Shown piece after piece: positions 43,316 to 51,930 of a DNA stretch of 64,000 bases. A program made the position numbers and the translations under genes. A model generated the notes under the pieces. It made no database searches and was not told where the DNA came from. It saw only the letters and a list, made by a program, of their open reading frames with translations. Each line of letters opens with the position of its first letter. Position 1 is the first letter of the stretch. The stretch is from Escherichia ruysiae (lineage in GTDB: Bacteria > Pseudomonadota > Gammaproteobacteria > Enterobacterales > Enterobacteriaceae), in contig NZ_JAVIWS010000002.1 in assembly GCF_031323975.1 (NCBI RefSeq), positions 1 to 64,000 on the forward strand, written 5' to 3'.

Positions 43316-43410
43316 AATTTCATTTCTAATATTATGATTTGAATATATTTTTTAGAAAAATTTCAGACTGAAATTCCCACGATTTAACGCCTGCTTTCAC
43401 CGTCCACTTC
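43316..43410. other. parS: parS centromere
   Basis: Directly after parB. The right half contains ATTTCAGACTGAAAT followed by TCCCACGATTTAACG, which parallels the A-box/B-box arrangement of P1 parS (GAAATCGCCACGATTTCAC). The left half has ATTTCATTTC, and an AT-rich stretch between them would suit an IHF bend. Box sequences differ from P1, in keeping with the P7-like ParB. Confidence 0.75.
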
Positions 43411-43445
43411 CCCGCATAAAAAATTTAAAAAATTACTTTTCGTGA

Positions 43446-43474
43446 GAAAGTCAACAAGTGACTTTCAATAAAAT
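43446..43474 (+). promoter_or_regulatory. Lpa-type late promoter of gene 23
   Basis: The inverted repeat GAAAGTCA/TGACTTTC (43446-43453, 43459-43466) contains the element TCAACAAGTGACT starting at 43451. A TAAAAT -10 box starts at 43469, 18 bp on. This spacing and element recur at 23681 and 55979. Confidence 0.75.
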
Positions 43475-43525
43475 CTCTTCCGAAAAGGGATTCACACAAG
43501 TGCCTTGTGTTTAAGGAAGAGTAAC

Positions 43526-45232
43526 TTGAGTAACTTACGCGAATACCAGAATCGTATTGCAGATATCGCAAAACGCTCTAAAGCCGTTCTTGGCTGGGCA
43601 AGTACAGCACAGTTCGGTACTGATAACCAATTCATCAAAGATGATGCCGCACGTGCCGCATCTATCCTTGAAGCTGCACGCAAAGACCCGATTTTTGCAG
43701 GTATCTCTGATAATGCCACTGCTCAAATCGCTACAGCGTGGGCAAGTGCACTGGCTGACTACGCCGCAGCACATAAATCTATGCCGCGTCCGGAAATTCT
43801 GGCCTCCTGCCACCAGACTCTGGAAAACTGCCTGATTGAGTCCACCCGCAATAGCATGGATGCCACCAATAAAGCGATGCTGGAATCCGTCGCAGCAGAG
43901 ATGATGAGCGTTTCTGACGGTGTTATGCGTCTGCCTTTATTCCTCGCGATGATCCTGCCTGTTCAGTTGGGGGCAGCTACCGCTGATGCGTGTACCTTCA
44001 TTCCAGTTACGCGTGACAAGTCCGAAATCTATGAAATCTTTAACGTAGCGGGTTCCTCTTTTGGTTCTTATGCTTCGGGTGATGTTCTGGATATGCAATC
44101 TGTTGGTGTGTATAGCCAACTGCGCCGCCGCTATGTGTTGGTGGCAAGTTCCGATGGCACCAGCAAAACCGCAACCTTCAAGATGGAAGACTTTGAAGGC
44201 CAGAATGTCCCGATCCGCAAAGGCCGTACAAATATCTACGTTAACCGCATTAAGTCTGTTGTTGATAACGGCTCCGGTACTCTGCTTCACACATTCAATA
44301 ACAAAGCTGGCGAACAAATTACTGTTACCTGCTCTCTGAACTACAACATTGGTCAGATTGCCCTGTCGTTCTCCAAAGCGCCGGATAAAGGTACAGAGAT
44401 CGCCATTGAGGCGGAGATCAATATTGAAGCAGCTCCTGAGCTGATCCCACTTATCAACCACGAAATGAAGAGTTACACCCTGTTCCCAAGCCAGTTCGTC
44501 ATCGCGGCTGAGCACACGGTACAGGCGGCGTATGAAGCACAGCGTGAGTTTGGTCTGGACCTGGGGTCCCTACAGTTCCGCACCCTGAAGGAATACCTGT
44601 CTCATGAACAGGATATGCTGCGTCTTCGCATCATGATCTGGCGTACTCTTGCGACCGACTCCTTTGACATCGCTCTGCCGGTTAACCAGTCCTTTGATGT
44701 ATGGGCAACCATCATTCGCGGCAAATTCCAGACTGTATATCGCGACATTATTGAGCGCGTTAAATCTTCTGGTGCGATGGGGATGTTTGCTGGTGCTGAT
44801 GCTGCATCTTTCTTCAAACAGCTTCCGAAGGATTTCTTCCAGCCAGCTGAAGAATATACCCAGACTCCGTACGTTCACTTCATCGGCACCCTGTTCGGTA
44901 ACGTGAAGGTGTACGAAGTACCTGAAGGTATTTGCACGAACCTGACCGCCGAAGGTATCCAGTTCAGCCCGATGGATGTGCTGTGCTACGTCCGTGATGA
45001 AAATCCGGGCAAGGCAGGCTTCGTGACTGGTGATGCGGTCCCGGCTATCCCATTCCAGCATCCGACCACCCCGGCACTGGTCAACCGAACCACTCTGTGG
45101 GGTTCTGCTATCAACGATATGCATCCACGCAACGGTGCTGACTACTTCACCCGTGTAACTCTGACTATGGCAAAAAATGGCGGAATTAACTTCCTGACCG
45201 GTAACACGATTGATGCTGGTGACTCTGAGTAA
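43526..45232 (+). CDS. 23: Gene 23, major capsid protein
   Basis: A 568-residue protein, the major head protein of P1 by position between par and the sheath gene. It starts at a TTG (43526) with AAGGA eight bases upstream. Sequence features include a long helical N-terminus (NLREYQNRIADIAKRSKAVL) and a structural body (LPLFLAMILPVQLGAATADA). Codon use is strongly optimised. It is first in the capsid-sheath operon. Confidence 0.85.
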   Translation: MSNLREYQNRIADIAKRSKAVLGWASTAQFGTDNQFIKDDAARAASILEAARKDPIFAGISDNATAQIATAWASALADYAAAHKSMPRPEILASCHQTLENCLIESTRNSMDATNKAMLESVAAEMMSVSDGVMRLPLFLAMILPVQLGAATADACTFIPVTRDKSEIYEIFNVAGSSFGSYASGDVLDMQSVGVYSQLRRRYVLVASSDGTSKTATFKMEDFEGQNVPIRKGRTNIYVNRIKSVVDNGSGTLLHTFNNKAGEQITVTCSLNYNIGQIALSFSKAPDKGTEIAIEAEINIEAAPELIPLINHEMKSYTLFPSQFVIAAEHTVQAAYEAQREFGLDLGSLQFRTLKEYLSHEQDMLRLRIMIWRTLATDSFDIALPVNQSFDVWATIIRGKFQTVYRDIIERVKSSGAMGMFAGADAASFFKQLPKDFFQPAEEYTQTPYVHFIGTLFGNVKVYEVPEGICTNLTAEGIQFSPMDVLCYVRDENPGKAGFVTGDAVPAIPFQHPTTPALVNRTTLWGSAINDMHPRNGADYFTRVTLTMAKNGGINFLTGNTIDAGDSE

Positions 45233-45258
45233 TCAGGGGAAGCTCTCCGTTTAACATA

Positions 45259-45277
45259 GCGCCCCCGCGCGGGGCGC
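45259..45277. other. Hairpin between genes 23 and 22
   Basis: GCGCCCC and GGGGCGC form a very GC-rich seven-pair stem 15 bp before the gene 22 start, without a U-run. It may stabilise the abundant capsid mRNA or reduce read-through. Confidence 0.5.
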
Positions 45278-45292
45278 ATAACAGGGAAAGTT

Positions 45293-46882
45293 ATGTCTCA
45301 ATATTCAATTCAACAGTCATTAGGTAATGCATCCGGCGTAGCGGTTAGCCCGATCAATGCCGATGCGACGTTATCTACCGGTGTTGCATTAAATAGCAGC
45401 TTATGGGCTGGTATTGGCGTATTTGCGCGTGGCAAGCCGTTTACTGTTCTCGCTGTTACTGAGTCTAATTACGAAGATGTTCTCGGCGAACCGCTGAAGC
45501 CGTCTTCCGGCTCACAGTTCGAACCAATTCGTCATGTGTACGAAGCTATTCAGCAAACGTCTGGTTATGTTGTTCGTGCTGTTCCGGATGATGCGAAGTT
45601 CCCGATTATTATGTTCGATGAATCAGGCGAACCGGCTTACAGCGCGTTGCCATACGGTTCTGAAATTGAACTTGATAGCGGCGAAGCCTTTGCGATCTAC
45701 GTTGATGACGGCGACCCATGCGTTTCACCTACGCGTGAGTTAACCATCGAAACGGCAGCTGCGGACAGCGCAGGTAATGAACGCTTCCTCCTGAAACTGA
45801 CCCAGACGACTTCGCTCGGTGTGGTTACGACCCTGGAGACACATATTGTATCTTTGGCGGAAGAAGCGAAAGATGACATGGGCCGCTTGTGTTATCTGCC
45901 TACGGCTCTGGAAGCCCGTTCTAAATATCTGCGCGCGGTTGTTAATGAAGAGCTGATTTCTACCGCGAAAGTAACAAATAAAAAATCGCTGGCGTTCACT
46001 GGCGGTACCAACGGCGATCAGTCGAAAATCTCAACTGCTGCTTACCTGCGTGCGGTGAAAGTGCTGAACAATGCGCCGTACATGTACACCGCTGTTCTCG
46101 GCCTGGGTTGCTATGACAATGCGGCGATCACCGCGTTAGGTAATATCTGTTCTGATCGCCTGATTGATGGCTTCTTTGATGTCAAACCGACATTGACGTA
46201 CACGGAAGCGATCTCTGCTGTTGAAGATACCGGTTTACTTGGTACCGATTATGTAAGCTGTGCTGTCTATCACTTTCCGTTCTCCTGCAAAGACAAATGG
46301 ACCCAATCCCGTGTGGTCTTCGGTCTGTCTGGCGCGGCGTATGCGGCGAAAGCTCGTGGCGTTAAGAAAAACTCCGATGTCGGCGGTTGGCATTACTCAC
46401 CGGCTGGTGAAGAACGTGCCGTCATTGCTCGAGCATCACTTCAGCCGCTGTATCCGGAAGACACCCCGGACGAAGAAGCTATGGTTAAGGGGCGTCTCAA
46501 TAAAGTATCTGTAGGCACCTCTGGCCAGATGATCATCGATGATGCTTTAACTTGCTGCACGCAGGACAACTATCTGCATTTCCAGCACGTACCATCCTTG
46601 ATGAACGCAATCAGCCGTTTCTTTGTCCAGCTAGCCCGACAGATGAAGCATAACCCGGACGGCATTACTGAGTCTGGCCTGACTAAAGGGATGACCAAAC
46701 TTTTAGATCGCTTTGTCGCCTCTGGCGCTCTGGTGGCTCCGCGTGATCCGGATGCTGACGGTACAGAACCGTATGTGCTGAAAGTTACGCAGGCGGAATT
46801 CGATAAATGGGAAGTGGTCTGGGCCTGCTGCCCGACAGGTGTAGCCCGTCGTATCCAGGGCGTACCGCTGCTTATTAAGTAA
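45293..46882 (+). CDS. 22: Gene 22, tail sheath protein
   Basis: A 529-residue protein with GGGAAAG before the ATG. It has the layout of contractile sheath proteins, including the loop-rich N-terminus and the conserved C-terminal domain (HNPDGITESGLTKGMTKLLD, RDPDADGTEPYVLKV). Second in the capsid operon, as in P1. Good codon usage indicates high expression. Confidence 0.87.
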   Translation: MSQYSIQQSLGNASGVAVSPINADATLSTGVALNSSLWAGIGVFARGKPFTVLAVTESNYEDVLGEPLKPSSGSQFEPIRHVYEAIQQTSGYVVRAVPDDAKFPIIMFDESGEPAYSALPYGSEIELDSGEAFAIYVDDGDPCVSPTRELTIETAAADSAGNERFLLKLTQTTSLGVVTTLETHIVSLAEEAKDDMGRLCYLPTALEARSKYLRAVVNEELISTAKVTNKKSLAFTGGTNGDQSKISTAAYLRAVKVLNNAPYMYTAVLGLGCYDNAAITALGNICSDRLIDGFFDVKPTLTYTEAISAVEDTGLLGTDYVSCAVYHFPFSCKDKWTQSRVVFGLSGAAYAAKARGVKKNSDVGGWHYSPAGEERAVIARASLQPLYPEDTPDEEAMVKGRLNKVSVGTSGQMIIDDALTCCTQDNYLHFQHVPSLMNAISRFFVQLARQMKHNPDGITESGLTKGMTKLLDRFVASGALVAPRDPDADGTEPYVLKVTQAEFDKWEVVWACCPTGVARRIQGVPLLIK

Positions 46883-46891
46883 GGGAATACA

Positions 46892-47707
46892 ATGAGCAAA
46901 AACTTTTTTCAATCAGGGGCATTTTTGGGGAATGAATTGTCCCGTTTCGCTTTGAACGCTGATCCGGTGCAGTTAATGGAATCTGCCCGTGCAAGTGCCC
47001 AACCGCCAACCGAACCGGTGATTAATAATAATCCGGAACCGGCGGCACAGATTAACGAGAACGTTCAATCTGACCCGGCACCTGAGCAAATCCTGGAAGG
47101 GAAAGAAGGTAAAGAATGGACCGTCGAACAGGCGCACAAGATGATTCTGGAAGCTGCAAATCGAAGTGCTATGCAGAATGCGTTGAGTAATGCGGCCGAT
47201 GCCGTTTTCGCCTGGGCTGATAGCGGTGATCTGACTTTCGACTCCCTTGATGGTTTCGTTCAGGCTATTGCTGGTATCTCTGACGACGACGATACCGAAG
47301 TTACAGAAGAACAGGACGATGCCTATAACGAAGCATGGGCAAATGTTGCTGACTTCCTCGCAGCATGCGGTGTAGATGATGACCTGATCGAAGCATTGGC
47401 CGACGATGAAGACGACGACGCAGCTGCTGATGTTGGTTCCGCTATCGCTGGTTTGGATAGCGACGACCGCGACGAACTTGAAGCGGCGTTTGTTGTTGCT
47501 GGCACTTCTGATGAAATGCTGACTGAAGCATTTAAGAAGGTTGTTCGTAACGGCGAGATCAAACTCATCCGTAAACGTCTGCGTAAAAAACGTCTGACTG
47601 CGGCTCAAAAATCGGCGCTGAAAAAAGCGCGTCGTAAAGCCCAGACCGGCGCGGCAAAACTGGCCCGCAAAAAGTCAATGAAACTGCGCCGTAAGCGCCT
47701 CGGCTAA
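46892..47707 (+). CDS. 21: Gene 21, acidic/basic virion protein
   Basis: A 271-residue protein of striking composition. A Pro/Asn-rich start (PPTEPVINNNPEPAAQ) leads to a very acidic middle (residues ~128-205, SDDDDTEVTEEQDD, ADDEDDDAAAD). The last ~45 residues are almost entirely Lys/Arg/Ala (RKRLRKKRLTAAQKSALKKA). Gene order gives P1 gene 21, needed for tails. The charge layout would also suit a scaffold or DNA-binding role. Confidence 0.72.
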   Translation: MSKNFFQSGAFLGNELSRFALNADPVQLMESARASAQPPTEPVINNNPEPAAQINENVQSDPAPEQILEGKEGKEWTVEQAHKMILEAANRSAMQNALSNAADAVFAWADSGDLTFDSLDGFVQAIAGISDDDDTEVTEEQDDAYNEAWANVADFLAACGVDDDLIEALADDEDDDAAADVGSAIAGLDSDDRDELEAAFVVAGTSDEMLTEAFKKVVRNGEIKLIRKRLRKKRLTAAQKSALKKARRKAQTGAAKLARKKSMKLRRKRLG

Positions 47708-47745
47708 AGGAGGAGGCCGGAGAACTCCGGCCTTTAACTTGAATG
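47708..47745 (+). promoter_or_regulatory. Split ribosome binding site with hairpin
   Basis: GGAGG (47709-47713) is followed immediately by a nine-pair hairpin, AGGCCGGAG (47714-47722) and CTCCGGCCT (47725-47733). Nine bases then lead to the ATG at 47743. Folding would bring the Shine-Dalgarno sequence to a normal distance. No other ribosome site is present for this gene. Confidence 0.65.
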
Positions 47746-48324
47746 GCACCTATACCTTTTGGGGTTTACAGCCAGGCTGACGGTGTATCGCCATTTCTGA
47801 AAGTTACTTTAACGAACTCTCAGTACCAGGTTACCGGATATATCAGCCAGGGGGCGGCAATGAATCTGGCCCAGAATTGGGAAGCGCCGTTTACTGGTAT
47901 GTCTATGGGTTCTGTTGCTGGTGCCTTCAGTGGTTTTGCGCAGGTTGGTACTGAAACAACGTCAGTTGCCCGTTGGAACAGCTTAATGGTTTGGGAGGGG
48001 GGAACTCCGCCGACGTTCACGCTGCCAGTAATTTTCATTGCTTTGTTTAACCCATATACGGAAGTTTCAGGTGCTATCGCCGCGTTGTCAGCAATGATTA
48101 GCCCGGAACTTAAAGACGCCAGTATTGGTGGTCGAATCCCGGAGCGGGTGACGCTAAACATTGGTCGCCGGATCAACATCATTGATGTCGCTATCCAGGA
48201 CATAAGTTTCGATCTCGATGCGCCCAGGGACAGCAATGGGCATTTCCTGAAAAACACCGTCAACCTCCAGTTGACCGGTTCTTCGATATATAACAGTTCC
48301 GATATTGTTCGGGCGTTCCAGTAA
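47743..48324 (+). CDS. pmgG: PmgG, tail/baseplate protein
   Basis: A 193-residue protein (MAPIPFGVYSQADGVSPFLK) in the sheath operon; the ORF NVGRRINIIDVAIQDISFDL near the C-terminus is strand-rich as in baseplate or tail-completion proteins. The ribosome site is separated by a hairpin (see 47708-47745). Named from P1 order; no specific motif. Confidence 0.68.
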   Translation: MAPIPFGVYSQADGVSPFLKVTLTNSQYQVTGYISQGAAMNLAQNWEAPFTGMSMGSVAGAFSGFAQVGTETTSVARWNSLMVWEGGTPPTFTLPVIFIALFNPYTEVSGAIAALSAMISPELKDASIGGRIPERVTLNIGRRINIIDVAIQDISFDLDAPRDSNGHFLKNTVNLQLTGSSIYNSSDIVRAFQ

Positions 48325-48335
48325 AAGGATTTTAT

Positions 48336-48845
48336 ATGGGGCACAATAACACTAAGGGAAACCGTAAATTTATTAAGGGCCGCTATACTGCCAACGCGGC
48401 TAAAGGCGAACGTCTGGTATCGTCTGAATTCCAGCTCACTTTTGCAGGCTATGAAGATATCAGTGTACTGGTTCGCACGTCGCAAATTCCTGAAATGACC
48501 CGCGAGGATGTGGAGGACTATGGTCCGAATGGTGTGAAGTTCAACCAGCACGGACCAATTCGAAACTCTGGGGAAATCCAGGTCCAGTGCGTGGAGACTA
48601 TCGAAGGCGATATTCTTCAGTTCATTAAGGATCGCATTGCGGCGAAGGACTATGTTGATATCACGATGGCTGCTACCCCTGAATCCAAATCTTCCGGGGT
48701 TAACGCTGTGACAAAAGCTGCTACAACAATTGAAATGTTGGACTGCAAAATCTACAGTGATGCAATCGACTTTAGTACCGAAGATGTGACTGCCGCTGTG
48801 CGCCCGTCACTTCGTATCGTCTACAACTGGATTGAGTGGGATTAA
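48336..48845 (+). CDS. bplB: BplB, putative baseplate protein
   Basis: A 169-residue protein with AAGGA six bases before the ATG. Segments such as VRTSQIPEMTREDVEDYGPNGVKFNQHGP (shared style with tail-tube-like proteins) point to a tube or baseplate fold. Last gene of this transcript before a terminator. Name from P1 order. Confidence 0.68.
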   Translation: MGHNNTKGNRKFIKGRYTANAAKGERLVSSEFQLTFAGYEDISVLVRTSQIPEMTREDVEDYGPNGVKFNQHGPIRNSGEIQVQCVETIEGDILQFIKDRIAAKDYVDITMAATPESKSSGVNAVTKAATTIEMLDCKIYSDAIDFSTEDVTAAVRPSLRIVYNWIEWD

Positions 48846-48864
48846 GAGTCATCCCTTGTATTTT

Positions 48865-48888
48865 AAAGCTCCTTCGGGAGCTTTTTTT
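48865..48888 (+). terminator. Terminator of the capsid-sheath operon
   Basis: AAAGCTCC-TTCG-GGAGCTTT followed by a long T-run directly after bplB. Confidence 0.92.
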
Positions 48889-48948
48889 ATAACCTTTTTA
48901 TATAAAAATGCATCGATAACATTGTCTGGAGTTTTATGTTAGATTATT

Positions 48949-48965
48949 AATGTTCTAATAAACTA
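48949..48965 (+). promoter_or_regulatory. Candidate C1 operator upstream of pmgF
   Basis: A 13 of 17 match with TCTAATAAA intact, between the operon terminator and pmgF. It would give pmgF its own immunity-controlled promoter. Confidence 0.5.
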
Positions 48966-49017
48966 CAATTATTGAGGTAGATGTTTGTGCCTGTACTGTT
49001 AAAGGGGGACTCTAAAA

Positions 49018-49613
49018 TGGCTGTGATTCCAATGTCGTACTCCCCGGGTACTGTCGCTCGTCGATTTTCGATCCTGGACGGAGTTACCATCCAGGGTGTG
49101 CTTTACCAGGTTATATGGGATTCCAAAACCCCATTTGCAGCTGTAATAGAGGCTGCGCCTTCTGTTATCGATGGTGATATGCGCCATAAGGTTGTCGCTA
49201 CTCTTGAACTTCAACGTCGCCCGCAGCTTGAAGGCGTACTGGTAAGGAAGTTCTGGGAGGATAGCGATGTTGCCCAGATTGAAGGTATCGTGGTTGATGG
49301 AACCGTCCGGGATGTCGGTTTAGCTACTTTTGTTTACGAAACCGTAGCCTCAAAAGCTGGTGTTGTTTTGCTCAGTGATAATGAGCAATACGAAGGTGGA
49401 AAAGCTCTTTGGCAACACATCGCCCGTCGCTCTTCCGAGCTAAAAGTGTTTATCCTCGACACCGATGCCGCTCAGTATTACCCGTTTGACGGCGAACGTG
49501 TTTGCTATGACGGGGAAAGTATTCCTGAATCCGAGATATGGAGTGAACACCCAGATCGAAGTAAGCATGGGGTTGTTCTTGTCGCTGAATCCATAACTGG
49601 AAAGGCGGCATAG
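49018..49613 (+). CDS. pmgF: PmgF, unknown protein
   Basis: A 198-residue protein; the ATG at 49018 has GGGGG upstream, which decides it over a start 36 bases earlier. The body is strand-rich (RRFSILDGVTIQGVLYQVIW), with an acidic C-terminal half (FDGERVCYDGESIPESEIW). No domain recognised. Separate transcript with its own terminator. Name from P1 order. Confidence 0.62.
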
Positions 49614-49678
49614 CAGTAAAAAATTCCTTGCTCCTTAAAAGGGGAGAGGGCTAATCTACGTATGCTAAGCATAGATAT

Positions 49679-49742
49679 GGCCTCAGATTAATGTTAAGCG
49701 TCTTGCAGGACGCGTAATGTTATCTGGGGCTTTTTTCTATCT
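49679..49742 (+). terminator. Long terminator after pmgF
   Basis: GCCTCAGAT pairs with ATCTGGGGC, and an inner GCGTC pairs with GACGC, ending in TTTTTTC. The two arms carry the same octamer TAATGTTA as an internal loop. A second hairpin (CTATCTGCTT/AAGCAGATAG) and CACCCGC/GCGGGTG follow to 49795. Confidence 0.8.
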
Positions 49743-49795
49743 GCTTGTCGGGTAATGCCTGAAGCAGATAGCCTCAAGCACCCGCAGCGGGTGTA

Positions 49796-50041
49796 TCAAT
49801 GTCTGGCTTTTTTTCTATAGAAATCACCTGGAAGGGTGAATATCCACATCAGAAGAAATGTTGCAGCAAACATGATCCCTAATGGCCAGACCGCGCCAAA
49901 GAAAATCCATACTAAGATTTCCTCTGCTCGTTCTTTGCGGTCGATATCGACAAGTATTTTTCGGCTGATCATGTATACACAGAAGCCAATGCAAACATAT
50001 CCTGCAAAAGCGATCGCTAACTGTAAAAAATCAGATTGCAT
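49796..50041 (-). CDS. Membrane protein of the rlf region
   Basis: An 81-residue protein with two hydrophobic regions (FLQLAIAFAGYVCIGFCVYM and ILVWIFFGAVWPLGIMFAAT...). I chose the ATG at 50041 because GAGG lies six bases upstream. It is downstream of repL and behind a C1 operator match. P1 has rlfA and rlfB at this place; which, if either, this is I cannot say. Confidence 0.6.
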   Translation of the reverse strand: MQSDFLQLAIAFAGYVCIGFCVYMISRKILVDIDRKERAEEILVWIFFGAVWPLGIMFAATFLLMWIFTLPGDFYRKKARH

Positions 50042-50071
50042 CTCCGACCTCAAACTGAAAACGCCAGGTGA

Positions 50072-50088
50072 CTCCAGATTAGAGCAAT
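50072..50088 (-). promoter_or_regulatory. Candidate C1 operator downstream of repL
   Basis: ATTGCTCTAAT core intact on the minus strand, but only 11 of 17 positions overall. It lies upstream of the small membrane protein gene. Confidence 0.45.
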
Positions 50089-50091
50089 CTA

Positions 50092-50937
50092 TCACCCTCT
50101 GAATCCCGCCGGTATACCCCATTGTTCGTTATCTTTATTTTTGGCTAAAACCGCATTAAGAGCTTCGTTTACCGTCATGCAATGCGGTAGGTTATCGAAG
50201 TTTGATATCCCGCCAATATCAGGCGAACGCTTGTTCTTCAGGTAAGCATATTTCCGCGCAGCCGCCTCTACTTTCTGCTTGAACTCATGTTTTTGAGCGC
50301 GTTTTTTGGATAACCGCAGATTGTCAGCCTTTGCTTTTGCCTCAGCGATCCATGAAGTCAATTTTTTGAGTCTGGTCGTTCCGGCACCGCCGGAAACTGA
50401 TCTTTTTGTTTTTTTAACTTGTGACTTCTTATTCTTTATTGCCACGTCATCCTGACAGGGGGAGGGGGTATCATTTTGACATGGGGGTGTGGATAAAAAA
50501 TCAAATAAAGCCAATGTCTTAGCGAGAACAGCTTTAACCTTGGTTGCGGCTGAAGAGATCTTTAATTTGCTTTCAGTCAGCGCGTTTTTAGCTTGTTGTG
50601 CGAAGGCCAAAAAGGATGGTGTAAACCGGTACAGGTTAGCGCGGCGTTCACGGTGATCGCCGATAACAATCTCTACAGACAGGATTCCTTTGTTTACAGC
50701 TTCACGGAATGCACGAACGACGGTTGATTGGCTATAACCAGTTTCTGCCGCGATCAGGCGGTGAGGCTTGTGAATGAAGTATTCACTGGTTGTTGCCGCG
50801 AGATTTGCACATTGCGACAGGATATGCCCGGCGCTACGGGATAGACCGGAGTGTGTTACAAAGCAGGCCAATTCATAGCCAGAAAAAGTAAAATCGCTCA
50901 TCGTTATACAGCTCAGGAAAGTGACTTTAGCCAGCAT
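50092..50937 (-). CDS. repL: RepL, lytic replication initiator
   Basis: A 281-residue protein, the length of P1 RepL, which drives lytic replication from oriL inside its own gene. A helix-turn-helix segment is visible near residue 70 (LIAAETGYSQSTVVRAFREA). The second half is very basic (KNKKSQVKKTKRSV, KKRAQKHEFKQKVEAAARK). The annotated ATG lies inside a hairpin (CCAGCATT-GT-AATGCTGG) without a ribosome site; an internal ATG at 50901 is an alternative. kilA is just upstream in the Op53 operon. Confidence 0.9.
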   Translation of the reverse strand: MLAKVTFLSCITMSDFTFSGYELACFVTHSGLSRSAGHILSQCANLAATTSEYFIHKPHRLIAAETGYSQSTVVRAFREAVNKGILSVEIVIGDHRERRANLYRFTPSFLAFAQQAKNALTESKLKISSAATKVKAVLAKTLALFDFLSTPPCQNDTPSPCQDDVAIKNKKSQVKKTKRSVSGGAGTTRLKKLTSWIAEAKAKADNLRLSKKRAQKHEFKQKVEAAARKYAYLKNKRSPDIGGISNFDNLPHCMTVNEALNAVLAKNKDNEQWGIPAGFRG

Positions 50938-50966
50938 TACAATGCTGGTGGTTCTTACTACGTCTG

Positions 50967-51767
50967 TTAGCGCGTCGCCGCGATAGGCACCAGCACACCA
51001 GCATCAAGCAATCGCTTCATAAGCCACTGCTGACCTTTGCCGGTTATACGAGTCGTGAAAGAAATCCTGCTTCCATTGCTTGTATCGATCACGGTTTCTT
51101 TAAGGGTGAAATACCCACGGGATATGTATTCTTGTTTGGGGACGTTCCTGCGTTCACCGGTTGCGATCAGAATTCCGTTATCACGCAACCAGGTGAAGAG
51201 ATAGTTTTGGCCCAGGCCGAGCACTTTGGCATAGTTGCCGATTAGAACCCCGCTGGCGGTAGCAACGCGTTCGGCGAATTCGACTTTAGGGGCATCCATA
51301 AGCATTTTTTGCTCCAGGCGTTGCTTTTGCTCTGCCAGGTCGGCTGCCAAACGGAGTGCTTCAGGGAGACTCTGCGGAATAGCTGGTTGTAATCTTCCGG
51401 CTCGATAGTCGATAAATGTCTGGTTTACCTTCAGCCGAAACGCGGGAGAAATCCAACCTGCGTACTCCACAGCGAGCAATTCATGGGCAAAAGTGCCGCC
51501 GCCACGACCTTCGAACGAAACTATGCAATTCTGCATAGTTTCTTTTTCAAGCTCTTCAATGAGCTGTTTGGCTGACAGCGTTCTTAGCCATTGAGCTGGC
51601 GCTTTATGGGCACCGAGTCCGCTCGCTCTGTGTAGAGCATTAAGGTTGTAACGGCCAGCGCGGTCGGTCGTAATTTCAACACCACAAATAACAGGTAGAG
51701 TGGTTGAAGGATCGACATTTTGATGAAGGTTTGATATATTCATATCCGCATTGAATGTTTGTTGCAT
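50967..51767 (-). CDS. kilA: KilA, KilA-N plus antirepressor-type protein
   Basis: A 266-residue protein. The N-terminal ~110 residues are a KilA-N domain (RAGRYNLNALHRASGLGAHK, ELLAVEYAGWISPAFRLKVN). The C-terminal ~110 residues are the phage antirepressor KilAC/Ant domain, very similar to the end of Ant1. P1 KilA kills when overproduced and is not needed for replication. GGAGAAAAA precedes the ATG. It is the first gene after Op53. Confidence 0.95.
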   Translation of the reverse strand: MQQTFNADMNISNLHQNVDPSTTLPVICGVEITTDRAGRYNLNALHRASGLGAHKAPAQWLRTLSAKQLIEELEKETMQNCIVSFEGRGGGTFAHELLAVEYAGWISPAFRLKVNQTFIDYRAGRLQPAIPQSLPEALRLAADLAEQKQRLEQKMLMDAPKVEFAERVATASGVLIGNYAKVLGLGQNYLFTWLRDNGILIATGERRNVPKQEYISRGYFTLKETVIDTSNGSRISFTTRITGKGQQWLMKRLLDAGVLVPIAATR

Positions 51768-51836
51768 TTTTTCTCCAAATTTGCATCAACCTTCAATCAC
51801 CAGCTCGAAATGGTGATTCTTTGCACTTAGAAAACG

Positions 51837-51853
51837 AAATTTATTAGAGCAAA
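51837..51853 (-). promoter_or_regulatory. Op53, C1 operator of kilA-repL
   Basis: A 16 of 17 match on the minus strand, 70 bp upstream of kilA. In P1 the P53 promoter of the lytic replicon is controlled here. Confidence 0.92.
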
Positions 51854-51896
51854 TTTTTCTAACTCGATCCAGATCGGGTTGGTCGAACTGCTCAGA

Positions 51897-51929
51897 AACC
51901 TGCCAGTTCGCTGGCAGGTTTTTTCTTTT
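51897..51929 (+). terminator. Strong hairpin between ant and kilA
   Basis: AACCTGCCAG-TTCG-CTGGCAGGTT followed by TTTTCTTTT on the plus strand. On the minus strand only a short U-run follows, so it is mainly a plus-strand terminator, protecting ant from antisense transcription, with weaker action on ant mRNA. Confidence 0.75.
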
Positions 51930-51930
51930 G

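Noticed and set aside
44570..45124. A 184-codon minus-strand frame within gene 23
   Set aside because: Long open frames on the antisense strand are expected where codon use is strongly biased; no ribosome site and no coherent product.
46973..47608. A 211-codon minus-strand frame within gene 21
   Set aside because: It mirrors the acidic Asp/Glu codons of gene 21, giving an artificial Val/Ile/Phe/Ser-rich sequence.
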